A stretch of 64,000 bases of DNA, from positions 62,001 to 126,000 of the forward strand of contig JBFWXS010000002.1 of assembly GCA_050187175.1 (NCBI GenBank), written 5' to 3'. Shown here one piece after another: positions 43,479-52,739 of this stretch. The DNA is from Zeimonas sp050187175. Its GTDB lineage: Bacteria > Pseudomonadota > Gammaproteobacteria > Burkholderiales > Burkholderiaceae_E. How positions within the stretch are numbered: the first letter of the stretch is position 1; each line of letters begins with the position of its first letter. A model generated the notes under the pieces. That model ran no database searches and was not told where the DNA came from. It was given only the letters and a program-made list of their open reading frames with translations. Both the position numbers and the translations under genes were made by a program.

Positions 43479-45773
43479 TCATGCCGACGGCGGTTCGTAG
43501 GCCTTGATCGGCGGCAGCGGTTCGTCGAAGCGCTCGATCTGCACGGTGGTCAGCTGGCCGGCGCATCCCTGCGCCAGCGACGAGGTGCCGACGTCGCGCG
43601 TCAGCACGTTCGGATTGCCGTGCACGCACAGCGGGCGTCCCTGGGCGTCGATCCCCGGGTCGTACCAGGCGCCGGTGGGCAGGCGCGCCACGCCGGGCAT
43701 CACGTCGTCGCTGAGCTCGACGGAAGCCAGGCAGGCGCCGCGCCGATTGAATACGCGGACGATGTCGCCGCTGCGGATTCCGCGTGCCGCGGCATCGGCG
43801 GGATTCATCGAGCAGACTTCGCGGCCGTTGCGCTTCTGCTGCTGACTGTGGCCGCCGAAGTCGAGCTGGCTGTGCAGCCGCGAGGCCGGCTGGTTGGCGA
43901 CCAGCCACAGCGGATGCTCGGCGCTCGGCGTCTCGGCCTTGGGCAGCCAGGCGGGATGGCCGGGGCAGTCGGCGTAGCCGAAGCCCGCGATCGCCGGTGA
44001 ACTGATCTGCACCTTGCCGCTGGGCGTGGACAGCGGATTCGCCTCCGGATCTTGCCGGAAGCGGCGCAGCGGGCCGCCGTCATCGGCTCGCTGCGGCAGC
44101 AGCAGCTCGCCGTTCTGCCAGAACGTCTCGAACTCGGGCGCCGCCACGCCTTGCGCCTGCAGGGCCGTGCGCATGCGCTCGTACAGATGCATCAGCCACT
44201 GGCGCGTGTCGCGGCCTTCGGTGAAGGCTTCGCGCCGGCCCAGGCGGTCCGCCAGCGCGGTGAAGATCTCGTAGTCGTCGCGTGCTGCGCCCAGCGGCTC
44301 GGCGATGCGGTGCATGGCGACGACCAGCGGATCGGTGGCGGTGGCGCCGATGTCGTCGCGTTCCAGCGTCATCGTGGTCGGCAGCACGATGTCGGCATGG
44401 CGGGCCGTCGCTGTCCACGCGATTTCGTGGACGACGAAGGTGTCCAGCGTGCGGAAGCCTTCGGCGAGCCGGTGCAGGTCCTGATGATGGTGGAACGGGT
44501 TGCCGCCGGCCCAGTAGGCCAGCCGGATGCGCGGATAGACGCGGCGCTGTCCGTTGTAGTCGTACTGCTGACCGGGCTGCAGCAGCATGTCGGTGATGCG
44601 GGCGACGGGAATGAAATCCTGCACGCTGTTGCTGCCCTGCGGCAGCGCGGCCGCCGGGATCGTATTGCCGCGCTTGCCGTAGTGGGCCAGCGTGCCCAGC
44701 GCGTAGGCATAGCCGCCGCCCGGCAGGCCGTGCTGGCCCAGCGCCGCTGCCAGCACGGAGGCCATCCAGACCGGCTGTTCACCGTGCTCCGAGCGTTGCA
44801 GCGAATGGGCGACCACGATCAGCGTGCGCTTGCCGGCCAGGCTCCGCGCCAGCGTGGCGATGCGCTGCGCCGGTACGCCGCATACGCGCTCGGCCCAGGC
44901 GGCGTCCTTCGGCGTGCCGTCGCGCCGTCCGAGCAGATAGTCTTCGAAAGTTGACCAGCCGTCGCAATAGCGATCGATGAAGGCGCGATCGTGCAGTCCG
45001 TCGCTGACCAGCGTATGCACCATGCCGAGCATCAGCGCGGTATCGGTGCCCGGCGTCACCGGCAGCCATTCGGCCCGCGCCTCGGCGGGCATGTCGCTGC
45101 GCAGCGGGCTGATGCCGATGAAGCGGCAGCCGCGCGCTGCGGCAGCGCGCATCGAGTCGCGCTCGATATGGCGGCTGATGCCGCCGCTGGCGACCTGCGA
45201 GTTCTTGAGTGCCATGCCGCCGAACGCGAGCACGACCTCGCTGTGTTCGACGACCTGCTCCCAGCTCACGTTGCGTTGCGCGACGTCTTCGATCGTACCG
45301 AGCACGTGCGGCAGGATCACCGCCGACGCGCCGGCACTGTACGAGTTGACCGAGCGTACGTAGCCGCCGAGAGCGGTGTTCAGGAACCGATGGACCTGGC
45401 TTTGCGCATGATGGAAGCGACCGGCGCTGGACCAGCCATATGAGCCGCCGAAGATCGCGCCGCAGCCGTGCTGCTGCTGCACGCGGCGCAGTTCCGCGGC
45501 CAGGCGGTCCAGTACTTCATCCCACGGCATGGCCACGAACTCGTCGCGGCCACGCTGCCGGTCGGCGCCGGGGCCGCGCTGCAGCCAGCCGCGGCGGACC
45601 ATCGGCCGGACGACGCGGGCGCGGTGGCGCAGCGCGTCGGGAAAGTTCTCGATCAGGCGGTTTGGGTCCGGATCGTTCGGATTCGGGTGCACCACGAGCC
45701 TGCCGTCCTGCCAGCCGGCTCGAAAGACGCCCCAATGGGAGCTGTGGGGCCGCAAGGCGGTATCGGTCGTCAT
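43479..45773 (-). CDS. bisC: Cytoplasmic molybdopterin oxidoreductase, biotin sulfoxide reductase/TorZ type
   Basis: A 764-residue molybdoenzyme of the DMSO reductase family. GGSYGWSSAGRFHHAQSQ near residue 105 carries the Ser ligand position of the TorA/BisC group. Other motifs are NSYSAGASAVILPHVLG, PGTDTALMLGMVHTLV and the C-terminal cofactor domain (NPADAAARGIRSGDIVRVFN). There is no [4Fe-4S] Cys motif and no signal peptide, as in BisC. It should reduce S- or N-oxides, for example biotin or methionine sulfoxide. The ATG at 45773 is used; the open frame continues 23 codons upstream. No dedicated electron-donor gene is adjacent. Confidence 0.88.
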   Translation of the reverse strand: MTTDTALRPHSSHWGVFRAGWQDGRLVVHPNPNDPDPNRLIENFPDALRHRARVVRPMVRRGWLQRGPGADRQRGRDEFVAMPWDEVLDRLAAELRRVQQQHGCGAIFGGSYGWSSAGRFHHAQSQVHRFLNTALGGYVRSVNSYSAGASAVILPHVLGTIEDVAQRNVSWEQVVEHSEVVLAFGGMALKNSQVASGGISRHIERDSMRAAAARGCRFIGISPLRSDMPAEARAEWLPVTPGTDTALMLGMVHTLVSDGLHDRAFIDRYCDGWSTFEDYLLGRRDGTPKDAAWAERVCGVPAQRIATLARSLAGKRTLIVVAHSLQRSEHGEQPVWMASVLAAALGQHGLPGGGYAYALGTLAHYGKRGNTIPAAALPQGSNSVQDFIPVARITDMLLQPGQQYDYNGQRRVYPRIRLAYWAGGNPFHHHQDLHRLAEGFRTLDTFVVHEIAWTATARHADIVLPTTMTLERDDIGATATDPLVVAMHRIAEPLGAARDDYEIFTALADRLGRREAFTEGRDTRQWLMHLYERMRTALQAQGVAAPEFETFWQNGELLLPQRADDGGPLRRFRQDPEANPLSTPSGKVQISSPAIAGFGYADCPGHPAWLPKAETPSAEHPLWLVANQPASRLHSQLDFGGHSQQQKRNGREVCSMNPADAAARGIRSGDIVRVFNRRGACLASVELSDDVMPGVARLPTGAWYDPGIDAQGRPLCVHGNPNVLTRDVGTSSLAQGCAGQLTTVQIERFDEPLPPIKAYEPPSA

Positions 45774-45957
45774 GGCTTGGATCGTCTCCGGAGATGCCGG
45801 CTGCCGGAGGAAGGGCGCGGCGCGGCTGCTCTGAACCCGCATTGTCGCGGAAGAACGACCCCTTGTGTGGAGCGCCGGCGGCGGCGGTGAGCAATTCGTC
45901 AGCGCACCGGCCCCGTCCAGGCGCTAGTATTGGGAATGACAAGCCCCGGAGGCCGCA

Positions 45958-46569
45958 ATGAACCAGAATCCGCTCGTTGACGAACTGTTCGCCCAGCTGC
46001 AGGGTGGCCCCCTGCAGCAGATTTCCGGCCGCATCGGCGCCGATCCGCTGCAGACGCAGGACGCGATCGGCGCCGCGCTGCCGCTGCTGCTGGGAGCGCT
46101 GGGGCGCAACGCCGGCCAGCCGCAGGGCGCGCAGGACCTGTTCGGCGCGCTGCAGCGCGATCACGTCGGCACCGATCTCGGCGGCGTGCTGGCGTCCGCG
46201 CTGGGCGGAGGCGGGGGGGCCGACGGCATCCTGGGGCACATTTTCGGGCAGCGGCAGCAGCGCGCCGAGCAGGGGCTGGGACAGGCCACCGGGCTGGGCG
46301 GCGACCAGGCGGCCAACCTGCTGAAGATCCTGGCGCCCATCGTCATGTCGTTCCTGGCGCAGCGCTTTGCGCAGGGCGGTGGTCTGGGGGCCGGCATGGA
46401 CGCCGGCGGCCTGCGCGATGCGCTCGGCGCCGAACGGCAGCGCGCCAGCGCGCCCGGCGGCCTGGGCGGCGGTCTGCTCGGCGCCGTTCTCGACCAGGAC
46501 GGCGACGGCCAGGTCGATCTCGGCGACCTCCTCAAGCTCGGCACCAGCCTGCTGGGCCCGCGCCGCTGA
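45958..46569 (+). CDS. DUF937 (YidB-like) protein with a C-terminal EF-hand-like loop
   Basis: A 203-residue cytoplasmic protein. The N-terminal DUF937 fold (about 1-130) shows MNQNPLVDELFAQLQGG and repeated LLGALG-type helices; glycine-rich loops follow. The last part, DQDGDGQVDLGDLLKLG near 180-196, looks like a single EF-hand calcium-binding loop, as in many DUF937 proteins. GGAGG precedes the ATG. A strong terminator follows, separating it from the phospho-signalling operon. Function unknown. Confidence 0.87.
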   Translation: MNQNPLVDELFAQLQGGPLQQISGRIGADPLQTQDAIGAALPLLLGALGRNAGQPQGAQDLFGALQRDHVGTDLGGVLASALGGGGGADGILGHIFGQRQQRAEQGLGQATGLGGDQAANLLKILAPIVMSFLAQRFAQGGGLGAGMDAGGLRDALGAERQRASAPGGLGGGLLGAVLDQDGDGQVDLGDLLKLGTSLLGPRR

Positions 46570-46579
46570 CAGCGCGCTG

Positions 46580-46627
46580 AAGGGCCGTGGCGGACGGCGC
46601 GACACGCGCCGTCCGCCACCGGCCCTT
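46580..46627. terminator. Very strong GC hairpin terminator
   Basis: Arms 46580-46601 and 46605-46627 pair over about 22 bp with one bulged base and a 3-base loop (ACA). It starts 10 bases after the DUF937 stop and lies 67 bases before the FHA gene, so it insulates the phospho-signalling operon from upstream transcription. There is no poly-T tail. Confidence 0.8.
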
Positions 46628-46693
46628 CCATCCTCCGACCCCCCTCATAGATCGGATTGTCAAGGTTCGAGCGCCGTCCTATTCTGGTAATCG

Positions 46694-47176
46694 TTGGAGT
46701 TAACGATAACGACCGGTGCCGTTCGCGGCGCCGAAGCTGGGGGGTCCGGCATGGTCGGGGCGGAACGCAAATTCACGATCGGGCGCGATCTGCGCTGTGA
46801 CGTCGTCCTTGCCGACGATTCGGTCAGCCGCCGTCATGCCGAACTGCTCGTCTTTCCCGACGGGATGCTGTTCTTCACCGACTGCGCCAGCTCGCTGGGC
46901 TCGACGCTGATCCGTGACGGCGCCGAGCGGCCGCTGCGCCAGGAAGTGCTGATGCCCGACGACAGGCTGCGGCTGGGCGAACTCGAACTGTCGGCTGCCG
47001 ATCTGCTGTCGCTGGCTCGCGACAGCGGCGCGCGCGGTTCCGACCTGCCGGGCGCGGCCGCCCGGCCCCCCAGCGACAGCGAGGGGGAGCGCTGGGCACG
47101 CGGCACGGTGCTCGTACGTTGCGACTGCGGCCACATCAAACCCAAGGATGCGCCATGTCCTCACTGCAAGCAGTGA
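46694..47176 (+). CDS. FHA-domain protein with C-terminal zinc ribbon
   Basis: A 160-residue protein. The FHA domain (about 1-95) binds phosphothreonine peptides; FTIGRDLRCDVVLADDSVSR shows Gly30-Arg31 and Ser45, with His48 after it. The usual Asn after the S-x-x-H strand is not seen (SSLGSTLI), so affinity may be altered. The C-terminus VRCDCGHIKPKDAPCPHC is a probable zinc ribbon. The start is a TTG at 46694, chosen because it keeps the first FHA strand; an ATG at 46751 would remove it. It is the first gene of the signalling operon and overlaps the channel-subunit gene by 22 bases. Confidence 0.82.
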   Translation: MELTITTGAVRGAEAGGSGMVGAERKFTIGRDLRCDVVLADDSVSRRHAELLVFPDGMLFFTDCASSLGSTLIRDGAERPLRQEVLMPDDRLRLGELELSAADLLSLARDSGARGSDLPGAAARPPSDSEGERWARGTVLVRCDCGHIKPKDAPCPHCKQ

Positions 47177-47970
47177 CGCAGCCCCTGCACAACCGGCTGG
47201 GCGAGCGCTGGACGCCGCTCGCGGTCGCGCTGCTGCTGTGCGCCGCGGCGATCCTGCTGCTCACGCTGGTCTTCAACAATCCGAGCCCCTCGTCGCCGGG
47301 CTACCGGATGGGCGTGCTGCTGGTCGACCGCTGGACCACCGTCTTTCCTTATCCGTTCACGATCCAGAACCTCGAGCACCTGATCTTCGCGCTCGGCCTC
47401 GGCGAGCTGTGGGTGCGCTGGCGCAGCGCGCGGCGCGAGCTGGCCTTCGTCCAGCAGCGCTTCCTGCCGGAAGACGAACAAACGGTGCTGCAAGCCGAGG
47501 ATCTCGGCCCGATCCGCCGCGCCGTGGCCGGCAAGTTCGACGGCGAGAACGGCTTCCTGCCCTCGCTGATCGATCTGTGCGTGCTGCAGTTCCAGGCCAG
47601 CCGCTCGGTGGATCAGACGGTGAGCGTGCTCAACAGCAGCCTCGAGCTGATCTCGCATCGCGTCGATCTGCGCTATCAGCTGTCGCGCTACTTCAGCTGG
47701 CTGATTCCGACCATCGGCTTCGTCGGCACCGTCGTCGGCATCGCGGCGACGCTGGCAGTGGTCTCCAGCGGCAAGCCCGACCTGGGCGCGCTCGCGGCCA
47801 CGCTGACAGTGGCCTTCGACACCACCATCGTGGCGCTGATCGAAAGCGCGATCCTGGTGCTGCTGATGAATGTCGTGCAAGGCAAGGAGGAGCGCGCCGT
47901 GAACCTGGCCGGCCAGTACGCGCTGCGTAATCTGATCAACCGCTTGTACAGCGGCAAGCTGTCCGACTGA
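47155..47970 (+). CDS. MotA/TolQ/ExbB-like proton channel subunit
   Basis: A 271-residue inner-membrane protein with hydrophobic segments at about 17-39, 70-87, 178-203 and 211-238. The MotA/ExbB signature is visible in IPTIGFVGTVVGIAATLAV and in LTVAFDTTIVALIESAI, which carries the conserved Thr of the channel. Such proteins form a pentamer around a TolR/ExbD/MotB dimer and convert proton flow into movement. Its likely partner is the next gene. The ATG at 47155 has AAGGA upstream and lies inside the FHA gene, so the two are coupled. Confidence 0.85.
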   Translation: MSSLQAVTQPLHNRLGERWTPLAVALLLCAAAILLLTLVFNNPSPSSPGYRMGVLLVDRWTTVFPYPFTIQNLEHLIFALGLGELWVRWRSARRELAFVQQRFLPEDEQTVLQAEDLGPIRRAVAGKFDGENGFLPSLIDLCVLQFQASRSVDQTVSVLNSSLELISHRVDLRYQLSRYFSWLIPTIGFVGTVVGIAATLAVVSSGKPDLGALAATLTVAFDTTIVALIESAILVLLMNVVQGKEERAVNLAGQYALRNLINRLYSGKLSD

Positions 47971-48009
47971 GCGGACCAGCGATCATTCCGCCGACGGAGC
48001 GTCGTCACG

Positions 48010-48648
48010 ATGAAGCCGCGCAATCGCGAGATCAACATCTTCAATCTGTCGATGCTCGACGTGATCTGCGGCGCGCTGGGGGCATTCCTCATCCTGTTCC
48101 TGGTGGCGGCGCCGTATTACGGGAACACCAGCACGAAGACCGAGAGCGAAACGGGCCGGAACACGTTCGAGTTCATCGGCACGTGGGAGACGCGCAACGC
48201 CGACGTCGACGTCTGGATCTTCAAGCCCGACCGCACATGGGCGGGGCCGAAAGACAAGCGCCTGTTCGGGCGCATCCAGCAGAACTTCGAATTCGCCGAT
48301 AACAAGGCCACCTACCAGGACAGCACCTACTGGGAAACGTACTCGCGTCGCGATCCGGATGCGGGCGGCTGGGCCTTCGTCTACCACTACAGGCAGGGGA
48401 CGGGGCAGGGCGCCCAGACGGTGGTGCGCGGCGTCGGTGTGCTGAATCTGAACATCGGCGGCGAACACCGCAATGAGGTGGTGTTTAAGCCGGTGCCGAT
48501 CCGTCCCGGCGAGACGCGCATCGCCGGCGTCATGTACCTGGGCCGCGACGGGCGCCCGATGTTCTACGAGTACGGCACGCTGTGGGACGGCGGCGAGTGG
48601 CCGGCGGCGGTGGCGCGGCGGCTGGCCGGTGCCACCGACGCGAAATGA
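48010..48648 (+). CDS. TolR/ExbD/MotB-like partner with an unrecognised periplasmic domain
   Basis: A 212-residue protein with one N-terminal membrane helix. SMLDVICGALGAFLILFLV followed by AAPYY aligns with the ExbD/TolR helix, and Asp17 is at the proton-carrying position. The remaining 170 residues are periplasmic and beta-rich (FEFIGTWETRNADVDVWIFK, WAFVYHYRQGTGQG, RIAGVMYLGRDGRPMFYEYG) and match neither OmpA-type peptidoglycan-binding nor the short ExbD domain as far as I can tell. Next to the MotA/ExbB-like gene it should complete a stator-type channel. Confidence 0.7.
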   Translation: MKPRNREINIFNLSMLDVICGALGAFLILFLVAAPYYGNTSTKTESETGRNTFEFIGTWETRNADVDVWIFKPDRTWAGPKDKRLFGRIQQNFEFADNKATYQDSTYWETYSRRDPDAGGWAFVYHYRQGTGQGAQTVVRGVGVLNLNIGGEHRNEVVFKPVPIRPGETRIAGVMYLGRDGRPMFYEYGTLWDGGEWPAAVARRLAGATDAK

Positions 48649-48711
48649 TCAGGAATGCCGCTTGAGCCGCGGCCGCAGTCACGACCGATTACGTAACGAA
48701 CCGAGGACAGC

Positions 48712-49276
48712 ATGGCACTGAAGCGTTGCGACAACGGACACTACTTCGACCCGGGCAAGTACTCGGGCTGCCCGACCTGCATGATCCGCAATGACGTCGC
48801 GGCGGGCGGTNNNNNNNNNNNNNNNNNNNNNNNNNNNNNNNNNNNNNNNNNNNNNNNNNNNNNNNNNNNNNNNNNNNNNNNNNNNNNNNNNNNNNNNNNN
48901 NNNNNNNNNNATCGATCCGGTGGTCGGATGGCTGGTCTGCGTGCGCGGGCCGGAGCGCGGCTGCGACTATCGCCTGCACAGCGAGAAGAACTTCATCGGC
49001 CGCGGCGAGGGCATGGACGTGCGCATCGCCGGTGACGACACGATCTCGCGCGAGAACCACGCGTCGCTGAGCTTCGACCCCAAGCGCGAGACCTTCCGCC
49101 TGCTGCCGGGGGAGGGCCGCGGACTCGTTTATCTGAACGAGGAAGAACTGGTCTCGCCGACGCCGCTGAAGGCCGGCGATCACATCGAGCTGGGCGAGAC
49201 GGTACTCATGTTCGTACCGCTTTGCGGGCCGGGCTTCAAATGGTCGCAGACCGGGGAGGACGAGGCGGCGGGTTGA
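48712..49276 (+). CDS. Zinc-ribbon FHA-domain protein, interrupted by assembly gap
   Basis: The N-terminus MALKRCDNGHYFDPGKYSGC followed by PTC is a zinc ribbon common in FHA proteins of kinase/phosphatase clusters. After the N block come residues of an FHA domain (FIGRGEGMDVRIAGDDTISR, then ENHASLSFD). The two halves are in different frames across the 100 N, but the real gap length is unknown, and if it is a multiple of three they form one gene. The position of the FHA His in S-R-E-N-H is shifted from the usual S-x-x-H by one residue. The stop is 22 bases before the PP2C start. Confidence 0.75.
48811..48910. other. Assembly gap of 100 N
   Basis: Exactly 100 N, the standard placeholder for a scaffold gap of unknown length. 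It falls inside the zinc-ribbon FHA gene of the signalling operon. Extra coding sequence, a linker repeat, or even whole genes could be missing here. Confidence 0.98.
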
Positions 49277-49298
49277 TCCGCGCCGGCCTCGCATCGCG

Positions 49299-50626
<1,328 letters not shown>

Positions 50627-50630
<4 letters not shown>

Positions 50631-51967
50631 AGCTGCTTAGCCTGCGTCATCGCCGGGCCGTCGCGGTGCGTGCTGCGCGCCTCGCATCGGTGCTCGCTGC
50701 CATCTCCGTGCTGGCCGTGTGCCTGGGCGTTTCGCCGGCGCGGGCGGCCGACGCCGAAGACGAACTCGAGCGCAAGGCCGTGCGCGTCCTGTGCCTGTAC
50801 AAGGACAATGCCGGCCAGCTGCAGCTCGGCGGCACCGGTTCCGGTTTTCTGATCGGCGACCGCCGCCATGTCGTGACGAACAATCACGTGGCGCGTGCCA
50901 AGCCCTGCCTGGCCGGTGCCGCGGCGGCGCAGGGGCCCGACGGCAAGCCGGTGCTGCTCAAGCTGCTCGCGTATTCCGAGAAGCATGATCTGGCGGTGCT
51001 GGAGGCCGAACGCGATATCGACGGCAAGGAGCCGGTCACCGAGCTGGTCGCGGCCAGGGACATCCGCTCGCGCTACGAGGTCTTCGTGGTCGGCTTTCCC
51101 GGCGCCGTCGACGGCCGCGGCAACGAGGCGACGTTCCTGCGGCCGACGACGACGCGCGGCATCATCGGCCGCAAGGTCGAAAGCGAGGACGGCGTCAACA
51201 TGCTGCAGGTCGACGCGCGCACGATAGGCGGCAACTCGGGCGGACCCTGGCTGGACACTTGCGGCCGCCTGGTCGGCGTGCATTCGCAGGGCTCGTACTC
51301 GCGCATCGTGACCGGCGTGGACCGGCAGGGGCGGCCGATCTATGACCGTGTGCCGCTGGGCTTCAGCTTCGCGATCCAGACGGATCATCTGTTCCCGCTG
51401 CTCGATCAGGCGAAGATCCGCTACGACGTGGCCGGGCAATGCACGTTCATGAGCCGCAATGCCGGTTCTCTCGGCGCGGGGCTGGCCTTGCTGCTCGGCA
51501 CCGGCGTGTTCCTGCGCTTCACGGAACCGGGCCGGCGCGCGACGGCGCAACTGGCGTCGCGTGTCGGACTGGGCAATGGCGCCGCGGTGGCGCCGACCGA
51601 GCCGGCAGTGATCGGACTCAGCGGCGCCTTGCGCGGCGTGGCCGTGGAGCTGACGCGCGGCTCGGTGGTGATCGGCCGTGATGGGCGCGTCAGCAATCTC
51701 GTGGTGCCGCCCGAACGTCACGCCGCCGGCGGCGACGAGATCTCCAAGCGGCACTGCATCGTGCGCTTCGATGCGGCTGCGCGCAGCTTCTCGCTCGAGG
51801 ACTGCTGGTCGACCAATGGAACCTTCCTGGCCTCCGGCGAGCGTCTGGCGCCCGGCACCGCACGCAGCGTACCGGCGGGCACCCGCTTCTATCTGTCGAG
51901 TGTCGATCACATGTTCGAGCTGCGCGATCCGGCCGCCCGCGCCGATAAGCCGGCCCGGCCGAGCTGA
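50627..51967 (+). CDS. Trypsin-like serine protease joined by a membrane helix to a cytoplasmic FHA domain
   Basis: A 446-residue protein. A signal/anchor at about 18-40 is followed by an S1-type protease domain (about 45-265) with the triad His87 (TNNHVA), Asp121 (HDLAVL) and Ser204 (GGNSGGPW). A second membrane helix lies at about 279-297, and a C-terminal FHA domain at about 328-430 (VVIGRDGRVSN with Gly350-Arg351; ISKRH with Ser373 and His376; STNGTF with Asn397). The protease should face the periplasm and the FHA domain the cytoplasm, so binding of a phosphoprotein inside could control proteolysis outside. It overlaps the PP2C gene by 4 bases. Confidence 0.87.
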
Positions 51968-51971
51968 AGCA

Positions 51972-52739
51972 ATGTTCACGATCACCGCAGCGGTATCCCG
52001 GGCCGGCGGCCGCAGCCGCAACGAGGACGACTTGCGCTGGGCGGATGCCGACGGCGCGGCGTCGTACTGGGTGCTGGCCGACGGACTTGGCGGACATGCG
52101 GCGGGCGACGTCGCGGCGCAGCTGGTCGTCTCGGCGGCATCCCAGGCGCTGGGCGGAACAGAGGCGGCTGCGGCATCGATCGCCGACGACGGCATCGTCC
52201 GGCGAATCGAGCGGGCGTTCTCGCAAGCACAGCAGGCACTCGAACAAGGCATCCGCGAGGCGCCCGATCACGCCGGCATGCGCGCGACACTGGTGGTCGC
52301 CGTGCGCAGCGGCGATCGGATCGGCTGGGGCCATGTCGGCGATTCGCGCCTGTACTGCTTCAGCGGCCTGAAGCTGCGCGTGATGACACGCGATCACTCC
52401 GTGTCGGCCATGGTCTCGCCGCCGCCGGCCGACGTGCGGTCGCACGAGTCGCGCAATCGCCTGCTGCGCGTGCTCGGCGAAGCCGCTGCCGGCGCACCCG
52501 AGCTGGCGGCGCCCATACAGCTGAGTGCCGGCGACGCGCTGCTGCTGTGCTCCGACGGCTGGTGGGATCACGTGCTCGAGACGGAGATGGAACTCGATCT
52601 GGCCGCCGCCGAGACGCCGCAGCAGTGGCTGGAGCGCATGGAGGACCGCTTGCTGGATCGCGTGGACGGCGACTTCGACAACTACACGGCGATCGCCGTC
52701 TGGTGCGTCGAGCCGGACCCGGCTGAGGTGGGCGCGTGA
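51972..52739 (+). CDS. Soluble PP2C-type Ser/Thr phosphatase
   Basis: A 255-residue cytoplasmic phosphatase. Metal-site motifs are SRNEDDLRW (Asp19), LADGLGGHAAGD (Asp37), GHVGDSRLY, LCSDGWWDHV and DNYTAIAV. It is the single-domain form, unlike the membrane-bound PP2C two genes before. Two phosphatases with one kinase suggest control at two places (membrane and cytoplasm). The stop TGA shares its last base with the kinase ATG. Confidence 0.92.
   Translation: MFTITAAVSRAGGRSRNEDDLRWADADGAASYWVLADGLGGHAAGDVAAQLVVSAASQALGGTEAAAASIADDGIVRRIERAFSQAQQALEQGIREAPDHAGMRATLVVAVRSGDRIGWGHVGDSRLYCFSGLKLRVMTRDHSVSAMVSPPPADVRSHESRNRLLRVLGEAAAGAPELAAPIQLSAGDALLLCSDGWWDHVLETEMELDLAAAETPQQWLERMEDRLLDRVDGDFDNYTAIAVWCVEPDPAEVGA

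Noticed and set aside
47155..48648. Zorya-type defence system (ZorAB)
   Set aside because: The channel pair resembles ZorA/ZorB only in the membrane parts. The second protein has no OmpA-like domain that I can see, the first lacks a long tail, and no ZorC/D/E-type helicase or nuclease gene is adjacent.
48712..49276. Frameshift in the zinc-ribbon FHA gene
   Set aside because: The apparent frame change crosses the 100-N placeholder, whose real length is unknown, so it is not evidence of mutation.
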